64,000 nucleotides of DNA, from positions 41,973 through 105,972 of the forward strand of contig NZ_JAAEEH010000005.1 in NCBI RefSeq assembly GCF_010179735.1. Reading direction: 5' to 3'. This DNA is from Anaerotalea alkaliphila (GTDB lineage: Bacteria; Bacillota; Clostridia; Lachnospirales; Vallitaleaceae). The notes beneath the pieces were generated by a model that was not told the DNA's origin, ran no database searches, and worked only from the letters and a program-made list of their open reading frames with translations. A program made the position numbers and the translations under genes. How positions within the stretch are numbered: position 1 is the stretch's first letter; each line of letters opens with the position of its first letter. Shown here piece by piece: positions 27,635 to 36,189 of this stretch.

Positions 27635-29017
27635 ATGAAACGATGGGATGGACAGGAAGTCGACATAGCAATGCCGGAGGACGTGCAAAGGATCATCCAT
27701 ACCTTGAACAACGCGGGGTATGAGGCCTTTGCCGTGGGCGGGTGCATCCGGGACAGCCTGATGGGCATCGTGCCGGAAGACTGGGACCTGACGACATCCG
27801 CTCCGCCGGAGGTCGTCAAGGGCCTCTTTCCGGCGACCATCGATACCGGAATCAAGCATGGAACGGTGACGGTCCTGCTGCACCGGCAGCAATACGAGGT
27901 GACGACCTATCGGATCGACGGCGAGTACGAGCAGCACCGGAAACCCAAGAACGTGTTCTTCACCGAAGACCTGGTGGAAGACCTGCGGCGCAGGGATTTC
28001 ACCATCAATGCCATGGCGTACAACACCACCATGGGGCTGGTGGATTATTTCCACGGCAGGGAAGATCTGGAGATGGGCATCATCCGCTGTGTGGGAAACG
28101 CCGCGGACCGTTTTGAGGAGGATGCCTTGCGGATGCTGCGGGCCGTCCGGTTCTCCGCCAGGTTCGGGTTCGACATCGACCTCCAGACGGAGCATGCCAT
28201 CGGGGAGAAGGCCATCCGGATGTCCAAGATCAGCGCGGAGCGGATTTATGCCGAGCTGAGCAAGATCCTCACTTCGGAACACCCCCACTACATGGAAAAG
28301 CTGGTGGACCTGGGCCTAATGCAGGTGATATTGCCGGAATTCCTGGCCACGGTGGGGATGGAACAGAACCATCCCCGCCATGTGCATCCGGTGGACAAGC
28401 ATATCTATGAGACCCTGAAGAACGTCAAGAATACCCATATCCTCCGGTGGACCATGTTTTTCCACGACATCGGCAAGGGATTCACCAAGACGGTGGACGA
28501 GGATGGGGTGGACCATTTCTACAAGCATGTCTCCAAGAGCCTGGAGATCGCCAAGAAGGCCATGTCCAGACTGAAGTTCGACAACCGGACCCGGGAAGCG
28601 GTCCTGAAGCTGGTCCAGTACCACGATTGGAGGGTGGAGCCGGTTCCAGGTGCCGTCCGCAAGGCCGTCAACCAGATGGGAAGGGAGCTGTTCCTTGATT
28701 TTCTGGAGGTGCAGAAGGCGGACTACCTTTCCCAGAACCCTGTATTCCGGGAGGAGGAGGAACGGAAGCAGGAGGCCATCCTGGGGGTCTACAAGGAAAT
28801 CATGCACCGGGGAGAGTGCGTTTCCCTGAAGGACCTTGCTGTCAACGGCAAAGATCTGATCCGGATCGGAATCAGCAAGGGAGAGACCATCGGAAGGGTC
28901 CTCCAGAGCCTCCTGGAGGCGGTCCTGGAGGACCCGGAAAGGAACAGGCAGGAAGGGCTGCTGGAGATGGCCAAGGAACTGGTGGACCAGGAAGAATACC
29001 TTGAAAAGGCGAAGTAG
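27635..29017 (+). CDS. CCA tRNA nucleotidyltransferase / poly(A) polymerase family
   Basis: A 460-residue class II nucleotidyltransferase of the CCA-adding family. The head domain has FAVGGCIRDSLMG and the metal-binding EDWDLTT pair, followed by RRDFTINAMAYN. The tail has an HD-type domain with FFHDIGKG (about residue 285) and the downstream Asp. The combination of CCA-type head and HD tail is known in Firmicutes tRNA nucleotidyltransferases. Whether it adds the full CCA or only part cannot be told. ATG 27635 has a weak SD; the start could be slightly earlier within ridA. Confidence 0.9.
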   Translation: MKRWDGQEVDIAMPEDVQRIIHTLNNAGYEAFAVGGCIRDSLMGIVPEDWDLTTSAPPEVVKGLFPATIDTGIKHGTVTVLLHRQQYEVTTYRIDGEYEQHRKPKNVFFTEDLVEDLRRRDFTINAMAYNTTMGLVDYFHGREDLEMGIIRCVGNAADRFEEDALRMLRAVRFSARFGFDIDLQTEHAIGEKAIRMSKISAERIYAELSKILTSEHPHYMEKLVDLGLMQVILPEFLATVGMEQNHPRHVHPVDKHIYETLKNVKNTHILRWTMFFHDIGKGFTKTVDEDGVDHFYKHVSKSLEIAKKAMSRLKFDNRTREAVLKLVQYHDWRVEPVPGAVRKAVNQMGRELFLDFLEVQKADYLSQNPVFREEEERKQEAILGVYKEIMHRGECVSLKDLAVNGKDLIRIGISKGETIGRVLQSLLEAVLEDPERNRQEGLLEMAKELVDQEEYLEKAK

Positions 29018-29063
29018 AAGAATTATAATGGATACCATAAAGAGAGAAGGGGAGGTGGATGGC

Positions 29064-30347
29064 ATGGAGGAACCTCAAAAGAAGTCCCCTGGGGAATTGC
29101 GCAGGGACCAGCTTTTGAAATACGCTGTCCTTGGAATCCTGGGGGCGGTACTGTTGTTCATTCTTTTGGGTGTGGTTTCCTGCACCATCGCATCCAGAAA
29201 GGAAAAGCCGGGTGGATTGGAAGACACAAAGGTGCCTGGTCTGGAGGAAAATGTGGGAGGGGTGGGAAAGACCATCCGCAGCATGGTGCTGGTGCATGCC
29301 GTGGGAAGGAATCGGCTGGACGTCTATGACATCGACAATGACAAGACCCTGCAGCTGCAGCTGGAGGGGAAAGTGGAGTTGAAGAACGCGTACGGACAAG
29401 CCATAACACTGACGGACCTGCGACCGGGGGACATTCTGGAAGCTAAGTACGATGAGCGGGAGCTGGTGCCGGAAAGCCTTCTGGTGTCCGGCAAAGCGTG
29501 GACCCGTGCCGACGAAACGGGTGTGGAAGTGGATGCCGGCAGCAACACCATACGTTTGGGAAGCGACCGTTACAGCTATACGAAAGAGTTGATCCTGCAC
29601 TACCGGGGGGAACCCTTGGAGGCCGGACGGCTGCATCCTGCGGATGTCCTGTTCCTGCGGGGATATCAGGACAAGGTGTGGTACGTGGAGGTCCTGCAGG
29701 CCCATGGAACCATCCGTCTGGAAAATTCCGCCGCCTATGCGGGAGGGAACCTGCAGATAGACGGAAAGCCCTATGGAACGGTGTCTGCGGACATGGAGGT
29801 GGCGGTCACTCCGGGAATCCGGACGGTGGAAGTCGTAAAAGAGGGCATGGAGCCTTTTAGCGCCACGGTCATGGTGGAGGAGTGGAAGACCGCACCCCTG
29901 GATTTGCAGGAGGCGGTGACCAAGGAGGGGACCTTGGAGATTTCCCTGGATCCAGGGGATGCCTTGGCGACCCTGGACGGCAACAGGGTGGAACCGGATG
30001 TCCCCCTGAGCATGGCGTATGGGAGTTATGTGCTGAAGGTGTCCAGGGAAGGGTTCTCTTCCCATGAGGAGACTGTCCTGGTGGACCAGGCATACCGGAA
30101 ACTGACCATACGGTTGGAGCGCATGCCCGTGAATCTGCATGTGGACGCCCCGGTGGGGGCCGAATTGTATGTGGACGGAGCGTATGTGGGGATCATTCCG
30201 GTGACCACCCCGGTACGTCCTGGAAATCATGTGCTGACCGCCAGAATGGAGGGCTTCCTCTCCGTGGAGCAGGTCCTGCAGGTGGATGGGAACGCCGGTG
30301 ACCTTAACCTGCGCTTGCCGGCCCTGGAGCCGGCAGCGGGGGAATAG
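29064..30347 (+). CDS. Membrane-anchored PEGA-domain protein
   Basis: A 427-residue protein with a short cytoplasmic N terminus, one membrane helix (about residues 20-45, ending in Cys), and a long extracytoplasmic part. The C-terminal half contains three PEGA-like repeats, each a short beta unit with a GxxYGxxPxxxxxxPGxHxLxxxxEG-like pattern. The clearest repeat is residues about 365-425, where YVDGAYVGIIPVTTPVRPG is visible. PEGA proteins are surface proteins, often near peptidoglycan or S-layer genes. ATG 29064 is chosen because GGGGAGGTGG lies upstream; the earlier ATG at 29028 overlaps a TATAAT (29024-29029). Confidence 0.8.
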   Translation: MEEPQKKSPGELRRDQLLKYAVLGILGAVLLFILLGVVSCTIASRKEKPGGLEDTKVPGLEENVGGVGKTIRSMVLVHAVGRNRLDVYDIDNDKTLQLQLEGKVELKNAYGQAITLTDLRPGDILEAKYDERELVPESLLVSGKAWTRADETGVEVDAGSNTIRLGSDRYSYTKELILHYRGEPLEAGRLHPADVLFLRGYQDKVWYVEVLQAHGTIRLENSAAYAGGNLQIDGKPYGTVSADMEVAVTPGIRTVEVVKEGMEPFSATVMVEEWKTAPLDLQEAVTKEGTLEISLDPGDALATLDGNRVEPDVPLSMAYGSYVLKVSREGFSSHEETVLVDQAYRKLTIRLERMPVNLHVDAPVGAELYVDGAYVGIIPVTTPVRPGNHVLTARMEGFLSVEQVLQVDGNAGDLNLRLPALEPAAGE

Positions 30348-30389
30348 GGCGCCTGACCATAGACGACGAAAAGAGATGGAGGCAAGGGT

Positions 30390-32129
30390 ATGGATTATAT
30401 GCAGAGGTATGGGGAATGGCTGGAAAGCGGGTATTTCGACGAGGCCACCAAAGAAGAGTTGAGAGGCATCGCAGGGGATGAAAAGGAGATCCAGGAGCGT
30501 TTCTATCGGGACCTGGAGTTCGGTACGGGAGGACTGCGGGGAATCCTGGGCGCCGGAACCAACCGGATGAACATCTATACGGTCCGCAAGGCCACCCAAG
30601 GCCTGGCCAACTACATCCTGGCCCAGGGAGGGAACGCGGCGGCCCGGGGGGTCGCCATCGCCTACGACTCCAGAAGGATGTCCCCGGAATTCGCCGATGA
30701 ATCCATCCGGGTGCTGGCAGCCAATGGAATCAAAGGATATGTTTTCGAAAGCCTGCGGCATGTGGCTATCCTGTCCTATGCCGTCCGCAAGTTCCACTGC
30801 ATCGCGGGGATCGTCATCACGGCAAGCCACAACCCCCCGGAATACAACGGCTACAAGGTCTACTGGGAGGATGGTGCCCAGGTGGCGGAACCCAGGGACG
30901 TGGAAATCATCGAAGAGGTCCTGAAGGTGGAGAAATACGACGATGTGAAATCCATCTCCAAGGAGGAGGCGGTCGCCCGGGGACTCTACGTGGTCATCGA
31001 CGAATCCGTGGATGACGAGTACATCGCCGAGCTGAAGAAGCTCCTCATCGACCCTGCGGTGGTGGCCAAAGAGGCGGACGATTTCAGCATCGTCTACACC
31101 CCCCTCCACGGGTCAGGCAACATCCCTGTGCGGCGGATCCTGCAGGAAATCGGGTTTAAGAACGTGCACATCGTGAAGGAGCAGGAGTTGCCGGACGGGA
31201 ACTTCCCCACGGTCGACTATCCCAATCCGGAAGACATCAAGGCTTTTGCCCTGGCCCTGGAGCTGGGCAAGAAGGTGGAGGCGGATGTCATCATGGCGAC
31301 GGACCCGGATGCGGACCGGCTGGGTGTGCTTGCAAGGAACAAGGCTGGGGAGTTCATCGCCTTGAACGGGAACAACATTGGCGTCCTGCTCCTGGACTAC
31401 ATACTGGGAAGGAAGAAGGAGCTGGGACAACTGCCCGCAAACGGCGCCGTGGTGGAGACCATCGTGTCCACCAACATGGCCAAGACGGTTGCGCGGCATT
31501 ATGGTGTGGAGCTCTTTGAAGTCCTTACCGGATTCAAATACATCGGAGAGAAGATCAAGGAGTTTGAAGCCACAGGAAGCCACCAATACCTGTTCGGATT
31601 CGAAGAAAGCTATGGATGCCTGATCGGCACCCATGCCCGGGACAAGGACGCCATTGTGGCCGTCATGGGCGTGGCGGAGCTGGCGGCCTATTACAAGGCC
31701 AAAGGCATGACCCTCTACGAGGCACTGGTGTCCCTGTACGAGAAATACGGGTACTACAAGGAAACCCTCCAATCCATCACCCTGAAGGGAATCGAAGGCG
31801 TGGCCCAGATCCAGCGGATCATGGACAGCTTCCGGTCGAACCCGCCCAAAGAGCTGGCGGGATCTGTCGTGGAGGAATTCAAGGACTACGATGCGGATAG
31901 GGTGTTGGACCTGAAGACTGGAGATTCGGCCCCCACGGGCCTTCCCAAGTCCAATGTCCTTTACTTTGAAATCGAAGGGGACGCATGGTGCTGCGTAAGG
32001 CCGTCCGGAACGGAACCGAAGGTGAAGTTCTACTTCGGCGTGAAGGGCTCCGATATGGAGGATGCGGATGCGAAAGCGGCCGCATTGGAAGGGGCCGTCA
32101 TGGAGATTGTGAACGGGATCATCGGATAG
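30390..32129 (+). CDS. Phosphoglucomutase/phosphomannomutase
   Basis: A 579-residue alpha-D-phosphohexomutase. The phosphoserine loop is ITASHNPPEYNGYK (about residue 145), the metal loop is DPDADRLGV (about 304), the sugar loop is GFEESYGCLIG (about 402), and the phosphate-binding loop near the C terminus is RPSGTEPKVKFY. The length and PEYNGYKVYWEDGAQ segment match the long Gram-positive phosphoglucomutase (PgcA-like) branch. It interconverts glucose 6- and 1-phosphate, which also feeds GlgC and, after amination, cell-wall sugars. A terminator follows. Confidence 0.94.
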   Translation: MDYMQRYGEWLESGYFDEATKEELRGIAGDEKEIQERFYRDLEFGTGGLRGILGAGTNRMNIYTVRKATQGLANYILAQGGNAAARGVAIAYDSRRMSPEFADESIRVLAANGIKGYVFESLRHVAILSYAVRKFHCIAGIVITASHNPPEYNGYKVYWEDGAQVAEPRDVEIIEEVLKVEKYDDVKSISKEEAVARGLYVVIDESVDDEYIAELKKLLIDPAVVAKEADDFSIVYTPLHGSGNIPVRRILQEIGFKNVHIVKEQELPDGNFPTVDYPNPEDIKAFALALELGKKVEADVIMATDPDADRLGVLARNKAGEFIALNGNNIGVLLLDYILGRKKELGQLPANGAVVETIVSTNMAKTVARHYGVELFEVLTGFKYIGEKIKEFEATGSHQYLFGFEESYGCLIGTHARDKDAIVAVMGVAELAAYYKAKGMTLYEALVSLYEKYGYYKETLQSITLKGIEGVAQIQRIMDSFRSNPPKELAGSVVEEFKDYDADRVLDLKTGDSAPTGLPKSNVLYFEIEGDAWCCVRPSGTEPKVKFYFGVKGSDMEDADAKAAALEGAVMEIVNGIIG

Positions 32130-32160
32130 AAAAGGCATCATCCATAGAAACAACCTGGGA

Positions 32161-32201
32161 AAAGCGCAGGACTTTATGAGAATAAAGGATTGCGCTTTTT
32201 T
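32161..32201 (+). terminator. Terminator after phosphoglucomutase
   Basis: The stem AAAGCGCA 32161-32168 with TGCGCTTT 32191-32198, extended by a second short pairing inside, ends in a T-run to 32201. The following -35 of ispE begins inside the stem. Confidence 0.7.
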
Positions 32202-32218
32202 CTTATTTTCGCTATAAT
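32190..32218 (+). promoter_or_regulatory. ispE promoter
   Basis: TTGCGC (32190-32195), 17-bp spacer, TATAAT (32213-32218). The -35 overlaps the right arm of the upstream terminator. Confidence 0.6.
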
Positions 32219-32283
32219 AGCAGGTATATGGTATACAAAGTGCATAAGAAAAACATGCTGCTGCAGGGGAGGGGTGGAGACAG

Positions 32284-33168
32284 GTGAACCAAATCGAAGT
32301 GAAGGCCAGGGCCAAAATCAACATATCCCTGGATGTGCTGGGGAAAAGGCCGGACGGCTACCATGATGTCCGGATGGTCATGCAGACCCTGGAACTTTAC
32401 GACAGGCTCAACTTCAAGAAAATCAGAGGCGACAAGGTCATCCTGAAGACCAACATCCCCTATCTCCCTACCGACGAGAGGAATCTTGTGAACAAGATTG
32501 TAGGGTATATGAAGGAACGCTACAAAATCCGCACAGGCGTTTTCGTCCGCCTGAAGAAGGTGATTCCAGTGGCGGCCGGTCTGGCGGGAGGCAGCGCCGA
32601 CGCAGCCGAGACGGTCAAGGCCATGAACAGGCTGTTCCATCTGGGGCTCTCCCTGGAAGAGATGATGGAGATCGGAGGCCGTTTCGGGGCGGACATCCCC
32701 TACTGCATGGTGGGGGGGACGGCCCTGGCGGAAGGGATTGGAGAAAAGATCACGTATCTGCCTGATTTTCCGGAATGCCATGTGGTGCTGGTAAAACCGA
32801 ATTTCGGCGTGTCCACGGCCCATGTCTTCGGACGGCTGGACGCGGGGGCCCTGGACTGCCATCCGGACACCGAAGGCGTGCTGGAAGGGATCAGGAACAG
32901 GGACCTTGCGGCCATCGGCAGGTCCATGGGAAACGTGCTGGAAACCGTCACTGTAGCGGAACACCCCTTGCTGGCCGACATCAAGAAAACCCTGCTGGTG
33001 CATGGGGCCATAGGGGCGTTGATGAGCGGAAGCGGCCCATCCGTCTATGGCCTTTTCGCAGAGGAGGCGGCGGCCCAGGAGGCGGCCCGGCGGATCATCG
33101 AGAAGAAAATGGCCAAATTTGTCCGCACAACAAAAATACACAATCGAAAGAAGGTAGGATGCCAATGA
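32284..33168 (+). CDS. ispE: 4-diphosphocytidyl-2-C-methyl-D-erythritol kinase
   Basis: A 294-residue GHMP kinase of the MEP isoprenoid pathway. It begins with the AKINISLDVLGKRPDGYHDV signature, with the ATP loop PVAAGLAGGSADAA (about residues 97-110) and the third motif GALMSGSGPSVYGLF near the C terminus. The start is GTG 32284 after a G-rich SD (GGGAGGGGTGG). It overlaps the GntR gene by 4 bp, opening a three-gene cluster of overlapping frames. Confidence 0.96.
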   Translation: MNQIEVKARAKINISLDVLGKRPDGYHDVRMVMQTLELYDRLNFKKIRGDKVILKTNIPYLPTDERNLVNKIVGYMKERYKIRTGVFVRLKKVIPVAAGLAGGSADAAETVKAMNRLFHLGLSLEEMMEIGGRFGADIPYCMVGGTALAEGIGEKITYLPDFPECHVVLVKPNFGVSTAHVFGRLDAGALDCHPDTEGVLEGIRNRDLAAIGRSMGNVLETVTVAEHPLLADIKKTLLVHGAIGALMSGSGPSVYGLFAEEAAAQEAARRIIEKKMAKFVRTTKIHNRKKVGCQ

Positions 33169-33839
33169 ACCAGCGTGATTTAAAGGTGAACATCAATGAA
33201 TACCTTCCCTTGCGGGATGTGGTCTTCAATTCCCTCAGGGAAGCCATCTTGAAGGGCGAATTCCAACCGGGGGAGCGCCTGATGGAAAAGCAGCTTGCGG
33301 AGAAGATGGGTGTCAGCAGGACCCCCATCCGGGAAGCCATCCGCAAGCTGGAGCTGGAAGGGCTGGTTGTCATGATTCCCCGAAAAGGTGCGGAAGTGGC
33401 CCAAATCACCGAGAAGGACTTGAAGGACGTGCTGGAGGTCCGGGCAACCCTGGAGGCGCTGGCGGTAAAGATCGCCTGCCAGAAGATGACCGAAGAGGAA
33501 CTGCAGGCGCTGGTCGACGTGAACGAACTGTTCAGGCAGGCCGCAAACGGACATGACACGGACCAGGTCATCCACCAGGATGTTGCCTTCCACGACATCA
33601 TCTTCCAAAGCACAAGGAACGACAAGCTGATCCAGATCATCAACAACCTCCGGGAGCAGATTTACAGGTTCCGGGTGGAGTACATCACAAAAATGGAGGA
33701 TTTCCAGACGCTGGTGGAAGAACACGACGACATCGTGGACGCCATACGGCACAGGAACAACACCCTGGCCCAGACCTTGGCGGAGCGGCATATAGAAAAC
33801 CAGGAAAAAAGCGTGCGCACCTACATAGGGCTCCTATGA
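33165..33839 (+). CDS. GntR/FadR-family transcriptional regulator
   Basis: A 224-residue regulator. The winged helix (about 15-80) includes LREAILKGEFQPGERL, EKMGVSRTPIREAIRKLELEG, as in FadR-type GntR proteins. An all-helical FCD domain follows with metal/ligand-binding residues (HQDVAFHDIIF and the later EHDDIVDAI and RHIENQ). The effector is unknown. Start ATG 33165 gives the ATGA overlap with ispE; another in-frame ATG at 33159 is almost as good. It overlaps the next gene by 4 bp. Confidence 0.9.
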   Translation: MNQRDLKVNINEYLPLRDVVFNSLREAILKGEFQPGERLMEKQLAEKMGVSRTPIREAIRKLELEGLVVMIPRKGAEVAQITEKDLKDVLEVRATLEALAVKIACQKMTEEELQALVDVNELFRQAANGHDTDQVIHQDVAFHDIIFQSTRNDKLIQIINNLREQIYRFRVEYITKMEDFQTLVEEHDDIVDAIRHRNNTLAQTLAERHIENQEKSVRTYIGLL

Positions 33840-34552
33840 AGGACTACACCTGCGTCGACCTGGAGACCACGGGAATCCATCCGGCCTACAGCAAGATAAC
33901 GGAAATCGGCATGGTCAAGGTGCGGGACGGCGCCGTCATCGCAACCTACAGCCGTCTGGTCAATCCGGGAATCGCCATCCCCCCGGAGATCACCCGCATC
34001 ACCGGCATCGACGACGCGATGGTGGCGGGAGAACCCCCCTTGGAGGCGGTGCTTGGGGAAGTCCTGGAATTCTGCGGAATGGATCCCCTGCTGGGACACA
34101 ACATCCTCTTCGACTACGGATTCCTGAAGACACACTTGGCCCAGGCGGGGGTGCCTTTCGAACGGAACGGTCTGGACACCTTGGCATTGGCCCGCCGTTT
34201 CGGGGAAGGCAAAGGCGGCAAGAGCCTTTCTGCCCTTTGCGACGCCTACCATATCCACAGGAAGCAGGCCCATCGGGCGTTGGAAGACGCCCTGGCCACC
34301 CATACCCTGTACGGAATCCTTAGGGACCGGCACTTCAGCCAGACCACCGCCTCGTATTTCGTGCCCAGGCCGCTGCAGTACAGGCCCCGGAAGGAGCAGC
34401 CCATCACAGACAGGCAACGGCGCTATCTGCTGGCTTTGCTGGACCGTTATCCGGTGCGGCTTTCGGAGCCCCTGGAAAAAATGACGAAAAGCGAGGCAAG
34501 CAGGCAAATCGACCGGATCCTTTTCGAATTCGGAAGGAACAGCAAGGAGTGA
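33836..34552 (+). CDS. DnaQ/PolC-like 3'-5' exonuclease
   Basis: A 238-residue DEDDh-type exonuclease. Exo I is CVDLETTGIHP (residues 6-16), Exo II is LLGHNILFDYGFL (about 83-95), and Exo III is KQAHRALEDALATH, which gives the H and final D. After the domain (about residue 160) a basic C-terminal extension follows (SYFVPRPLQYRPRK, then a helical tail) that is not part of the nuclease fold. It overlaps the GntR gene by 4 bp. The role could be proofreading-like or RNA/DNA end processing. Confidence 0.9.
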   Translation: MKDYTCVDLETTGIHPAYSKITEIGMVKVRDGAVIATYSRLVNPGIAIPPEITRITGIDDAMVAGEPPLEAVLGEVLEFCGMDPLLGHNILFDYGFLKTHLAQAGVPFERNGLDTLALARRFGEGKGGKSLSALCDAYHIHRKQAHRALEDALATHTLYGILRDRHFSQTTASYFVPRPLQYRPRKEQPITDRQRRYLLALLDRYPVRLSEPLEKMTKSEASRQIDRILFEFGRNSKE

Positions 34553-34559
34553 TCAAACC

Positions 34560-34664
34560 ATGTTCTTCACCAACAGATCGAGACTTAAGAAAATAGCCAT
34601 ATTCATTGCCCTCACGATGGTGGCCAGCATGCTGGCAGCCATCGTGGCCCCCTATCTCTACTGA
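34560..34664 (+). CDS. 34-residue single-pass membrane peptide
   Basis: ATG 34560 begins a short frame with a basic head (MFFTNRSRLKKIA) and one hydrophobic helix of about 18 residues ending in APYLY. AAGGAG lies 10 nt upstream, 7 bp after the exonuclease stop. Short proteins of this build (basic N terminus, one helix) are common in Firmicutes, for example the Prli42 type, but the family here cannot be named with certainty. It probably belongs to the ispE operon as its last gene. Confidence 0.65.
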   Translation: MFFTNRSRLKKIAIFIALTMVASMLAAIVAPYLY

Positions 34665-34666
34665 TG

Positions 34667-34690
34667 CGGCCGCCCTCCGGGCGGTCGTTT
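34667..34690 (+). terminator. GC-rich hairpin after the 34-residue peptide
   Basis: A 9-bp stem 34667-34675 with 34679-34687 and only three T residues after it, so a weak terminator. Confidence 0.45.
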
Positions 34691-34731
34691 CCGTGCTGCA
34701 GGAAAGTGCGGACACTCCTGGTGCAGGGGGC

Positions 34732-34760
34732 TTGCAAAGGAGAAGCCCGCATGATATAAT
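34732..34760 (+). promoter_or_regulatory. Promoter of the hemolysin III family gene
   Basis: TTGCAA (34732-34737), 17-bp spacer, TATAAT (34755-34760) preceded by TGA (extended -10). Confidence 0.65.
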
Positions 34761-34822
34761 AACGTAAACGGCCTAACATGGCATTTAAAACCACGTTGTG
34801 CTTTGGAGGAAGGGAAGAATCC

Positions 34823-35485
34823 ATGGAAACCATCAGGATCGGAACATTGAGGATCAAGGAGCCTGTCAGCGCCTTGACGCATTTCATCGGGGTGCTGCTG
34901 TCCCTGGGAGCGCTGGGGATGCTGGTGGCCAGGGCCTCGGCTATGGGAGGAGCCCTGCATGTGGCCTCCTTCGCCGTCTTCGGCGCCAGCCTGGTGCTCC
35001 TGTATTCGGCAAGCACCCTGTACCATGCGGTGGATGCGGGTCCCAAGGTCGACAGGCTCTTGAAGAGGATCGACCACATGATGATTTTCGTCCTGATTGC
35101 GGGAACCTATACACCGGTCTGCCTCATCCCTTTGGAGGGGACCATCGGCATCGTGCTACTGGCCACGGTCTGGGGGGTGGCGGCGACCGGAATCCTTCTG
35201 AAGGCATTCTGGATCCATGCCCCCCGCTGGCTGTCCACGGGAATGTACATCCTCATGGGATGGATTGTGGTGTTCGCCATCCATCCGCTGTTCAGAAGCC
35301 TTTCAGGTCCTGGATTCGCCTGGCTGGTGGCGGGCGGGGTCTCCTACACCATCGGCGGATTGGTTTATGGGGCGAAGTGGCCCCCCTTCAAGAGCCGGTG
35401 GTTCGGATTCCACGAGCTCTTCCACGTCTTTGTGCTGGCAGGAAGCGCCTGCCATTTCATCCTGGTTTACGCCTATCTGGTCTGA
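34823..35485 (+). CDS. trhA: Hemolysin III family (TrhA/YqfA-like) membrane protein
   Basis: A 220-residue protein with seven hydrophobic segments of the PAQR-related hemolysin III family. The conserved polar sites are visible: EPVSALTHFIG in the first helix, SASTLYHAV, KRIDHMMIFVLIAGTYTPVC and at the end GFHELFHVFVLAGSACHF, which supply the Ser, His and Asp metal-binding residues. The family is proposed to regulate membrane fluidity; the hemolytic label is historical. ATG 34823 is chosen because AGGAAGGGAAG precedes it. It is a single-gene unit with its own promoter and terminator. Confidence 0.93.
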   Translation: METIRIGTLRIKEPVSALTHFIGVLLSLGALGMLVARASAMGGALHVASFAVFGASLVLLYSASTLYHAVDAGPKVDRLLKRIDHMMIFVLIAGTYTPVCLIPLEGTIGIVLLATVWGVAATGILLKAFWIHAPRWLSTGMYILMGWIVVFAIHPLFRSLSGPGFAWLVAGGVSYTIGGLVYGAKWPPFKSRWFGFHELFHVFVLAGSACHFILVYAYLV

Positions 35486-35512
35486 ACAAGAAAGCATACT
35501 CCGCAAATGAAG

Positions 35513-35536
35513 ACGCGTGCCTGCACGCGTTTTTTC
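35513..35536 (+). terminator. trhA terminator
   Basis: An 8-bp stem ACGCGTGC 35513-35520 with 35523-35530 and a T-run to 35536. The core GCGTGC/GCACGC resembles hairpin A of the two-hairpin element. Confidence 0.8.
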
Positions 35537-35539
35537 CCG

Positions 35540-35569
35540 TTGTGCAATGAATTGGAAATGTGGTATGAT
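35540..35569 (+). promoter_or_regulatory. Promoter of the SLH protein gene
   Basis: TTGTGC (35540-35545), 18-bp spacer, TATGAT (35564-35569) preceded by TGG (extended -10). Confidence 0.5.
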
Positions 35570-35604
35570 AGCCATAGTCGAAAAAGGAGAAAGGTTGGAT
35601 TGCG

Positions 35605-36171
35605 ATGCAAAGGAAAAGAATGGCTGTCATGATACTGGCATTGGTCCTGCTGCTGCATCTTGTCGCAGGGACGGCGGACGCCGCAACCCAGGCCCAGGAG
35701 TACGCCGGTGCCCAATTGCGCACGTTGGACATACTGCGGGGATATGAAGACGGAAGCCTGCGTTTGGACAATCCCATTGTCCGCGGGGAAGTGGCTACCA
35801 TGGTGGTGCGTGCCCTAGGATATGAGGACAAGTCCATGGCCGGCAGCGATTTCGCATTCAAGGACGTGCCTGCCTCCTACTGGGGATACCGGAACGTGCA
35901 GAACGCCTACAAGCTGAAGGTGGTGCAGGGATATCCGGATGGAACATTCCGCCCGGGGAACCACATCACCTATGCCGAAGTCGTGGCGCTGATGGTGAAT
36001 GCCTTGGGGGAAGGCGGAAATTTGACGGGAAGCTGGCCGGAGAATTACCTGAACAAGGCGAAAGCCCTGGGGGTCATCCCGGGGAATTCCGCCGTCAATC
36101 CTTCCAAAATCGTGACCCGCGGGGAAATGGCTGTCATCGTGTGGGACTCCCTGCTGGTGAAGAAGAACTAG
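35605..36171 (+). CDS. Secreted protein made of three S-layer homology domains
   Basis: A 188-residue protein. The first 27 residues are a signal peptide (basic start, hydrophobic core, cleavage near GTADA-ATQ). Three SLH repeats follow: one centred on RGYEDGSLRLDNPIVRGEVA, a second with FKDVPASYWGYRNV and GYPDGTFRPGNHITYAEV, a third with YLNKAKALGVIPG and VTRGEMAVIV. SLH modules bind pyruvylated secondary cell-wall polymer. Nothing else is attached, so it is either an accessory wall protein or a shortened S-layer relative. AAGGAGAAAGG precedes the start at 35605 with a long spacing. Confidence 0.87.
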   Translation: MQRKRMAVMILALVLLLHLVAGTADAATQAQEYAGAQLRTLDILRGYEDGSLRLDNPIVRGEVATMVVRALGYEDKSMAGSDFAFKDVPASYWGYRNVQNAYKLKVVQGYPDGTFRPGNHITYAEVVALMVNALGEGGNLTGSWPENYLNKAKALGVIPGNSAVNPSKIVTRGEMAVIVWDSLLVKKN

Positions 36172-36189
36172 ACTGGAAGGAGTGGTTTC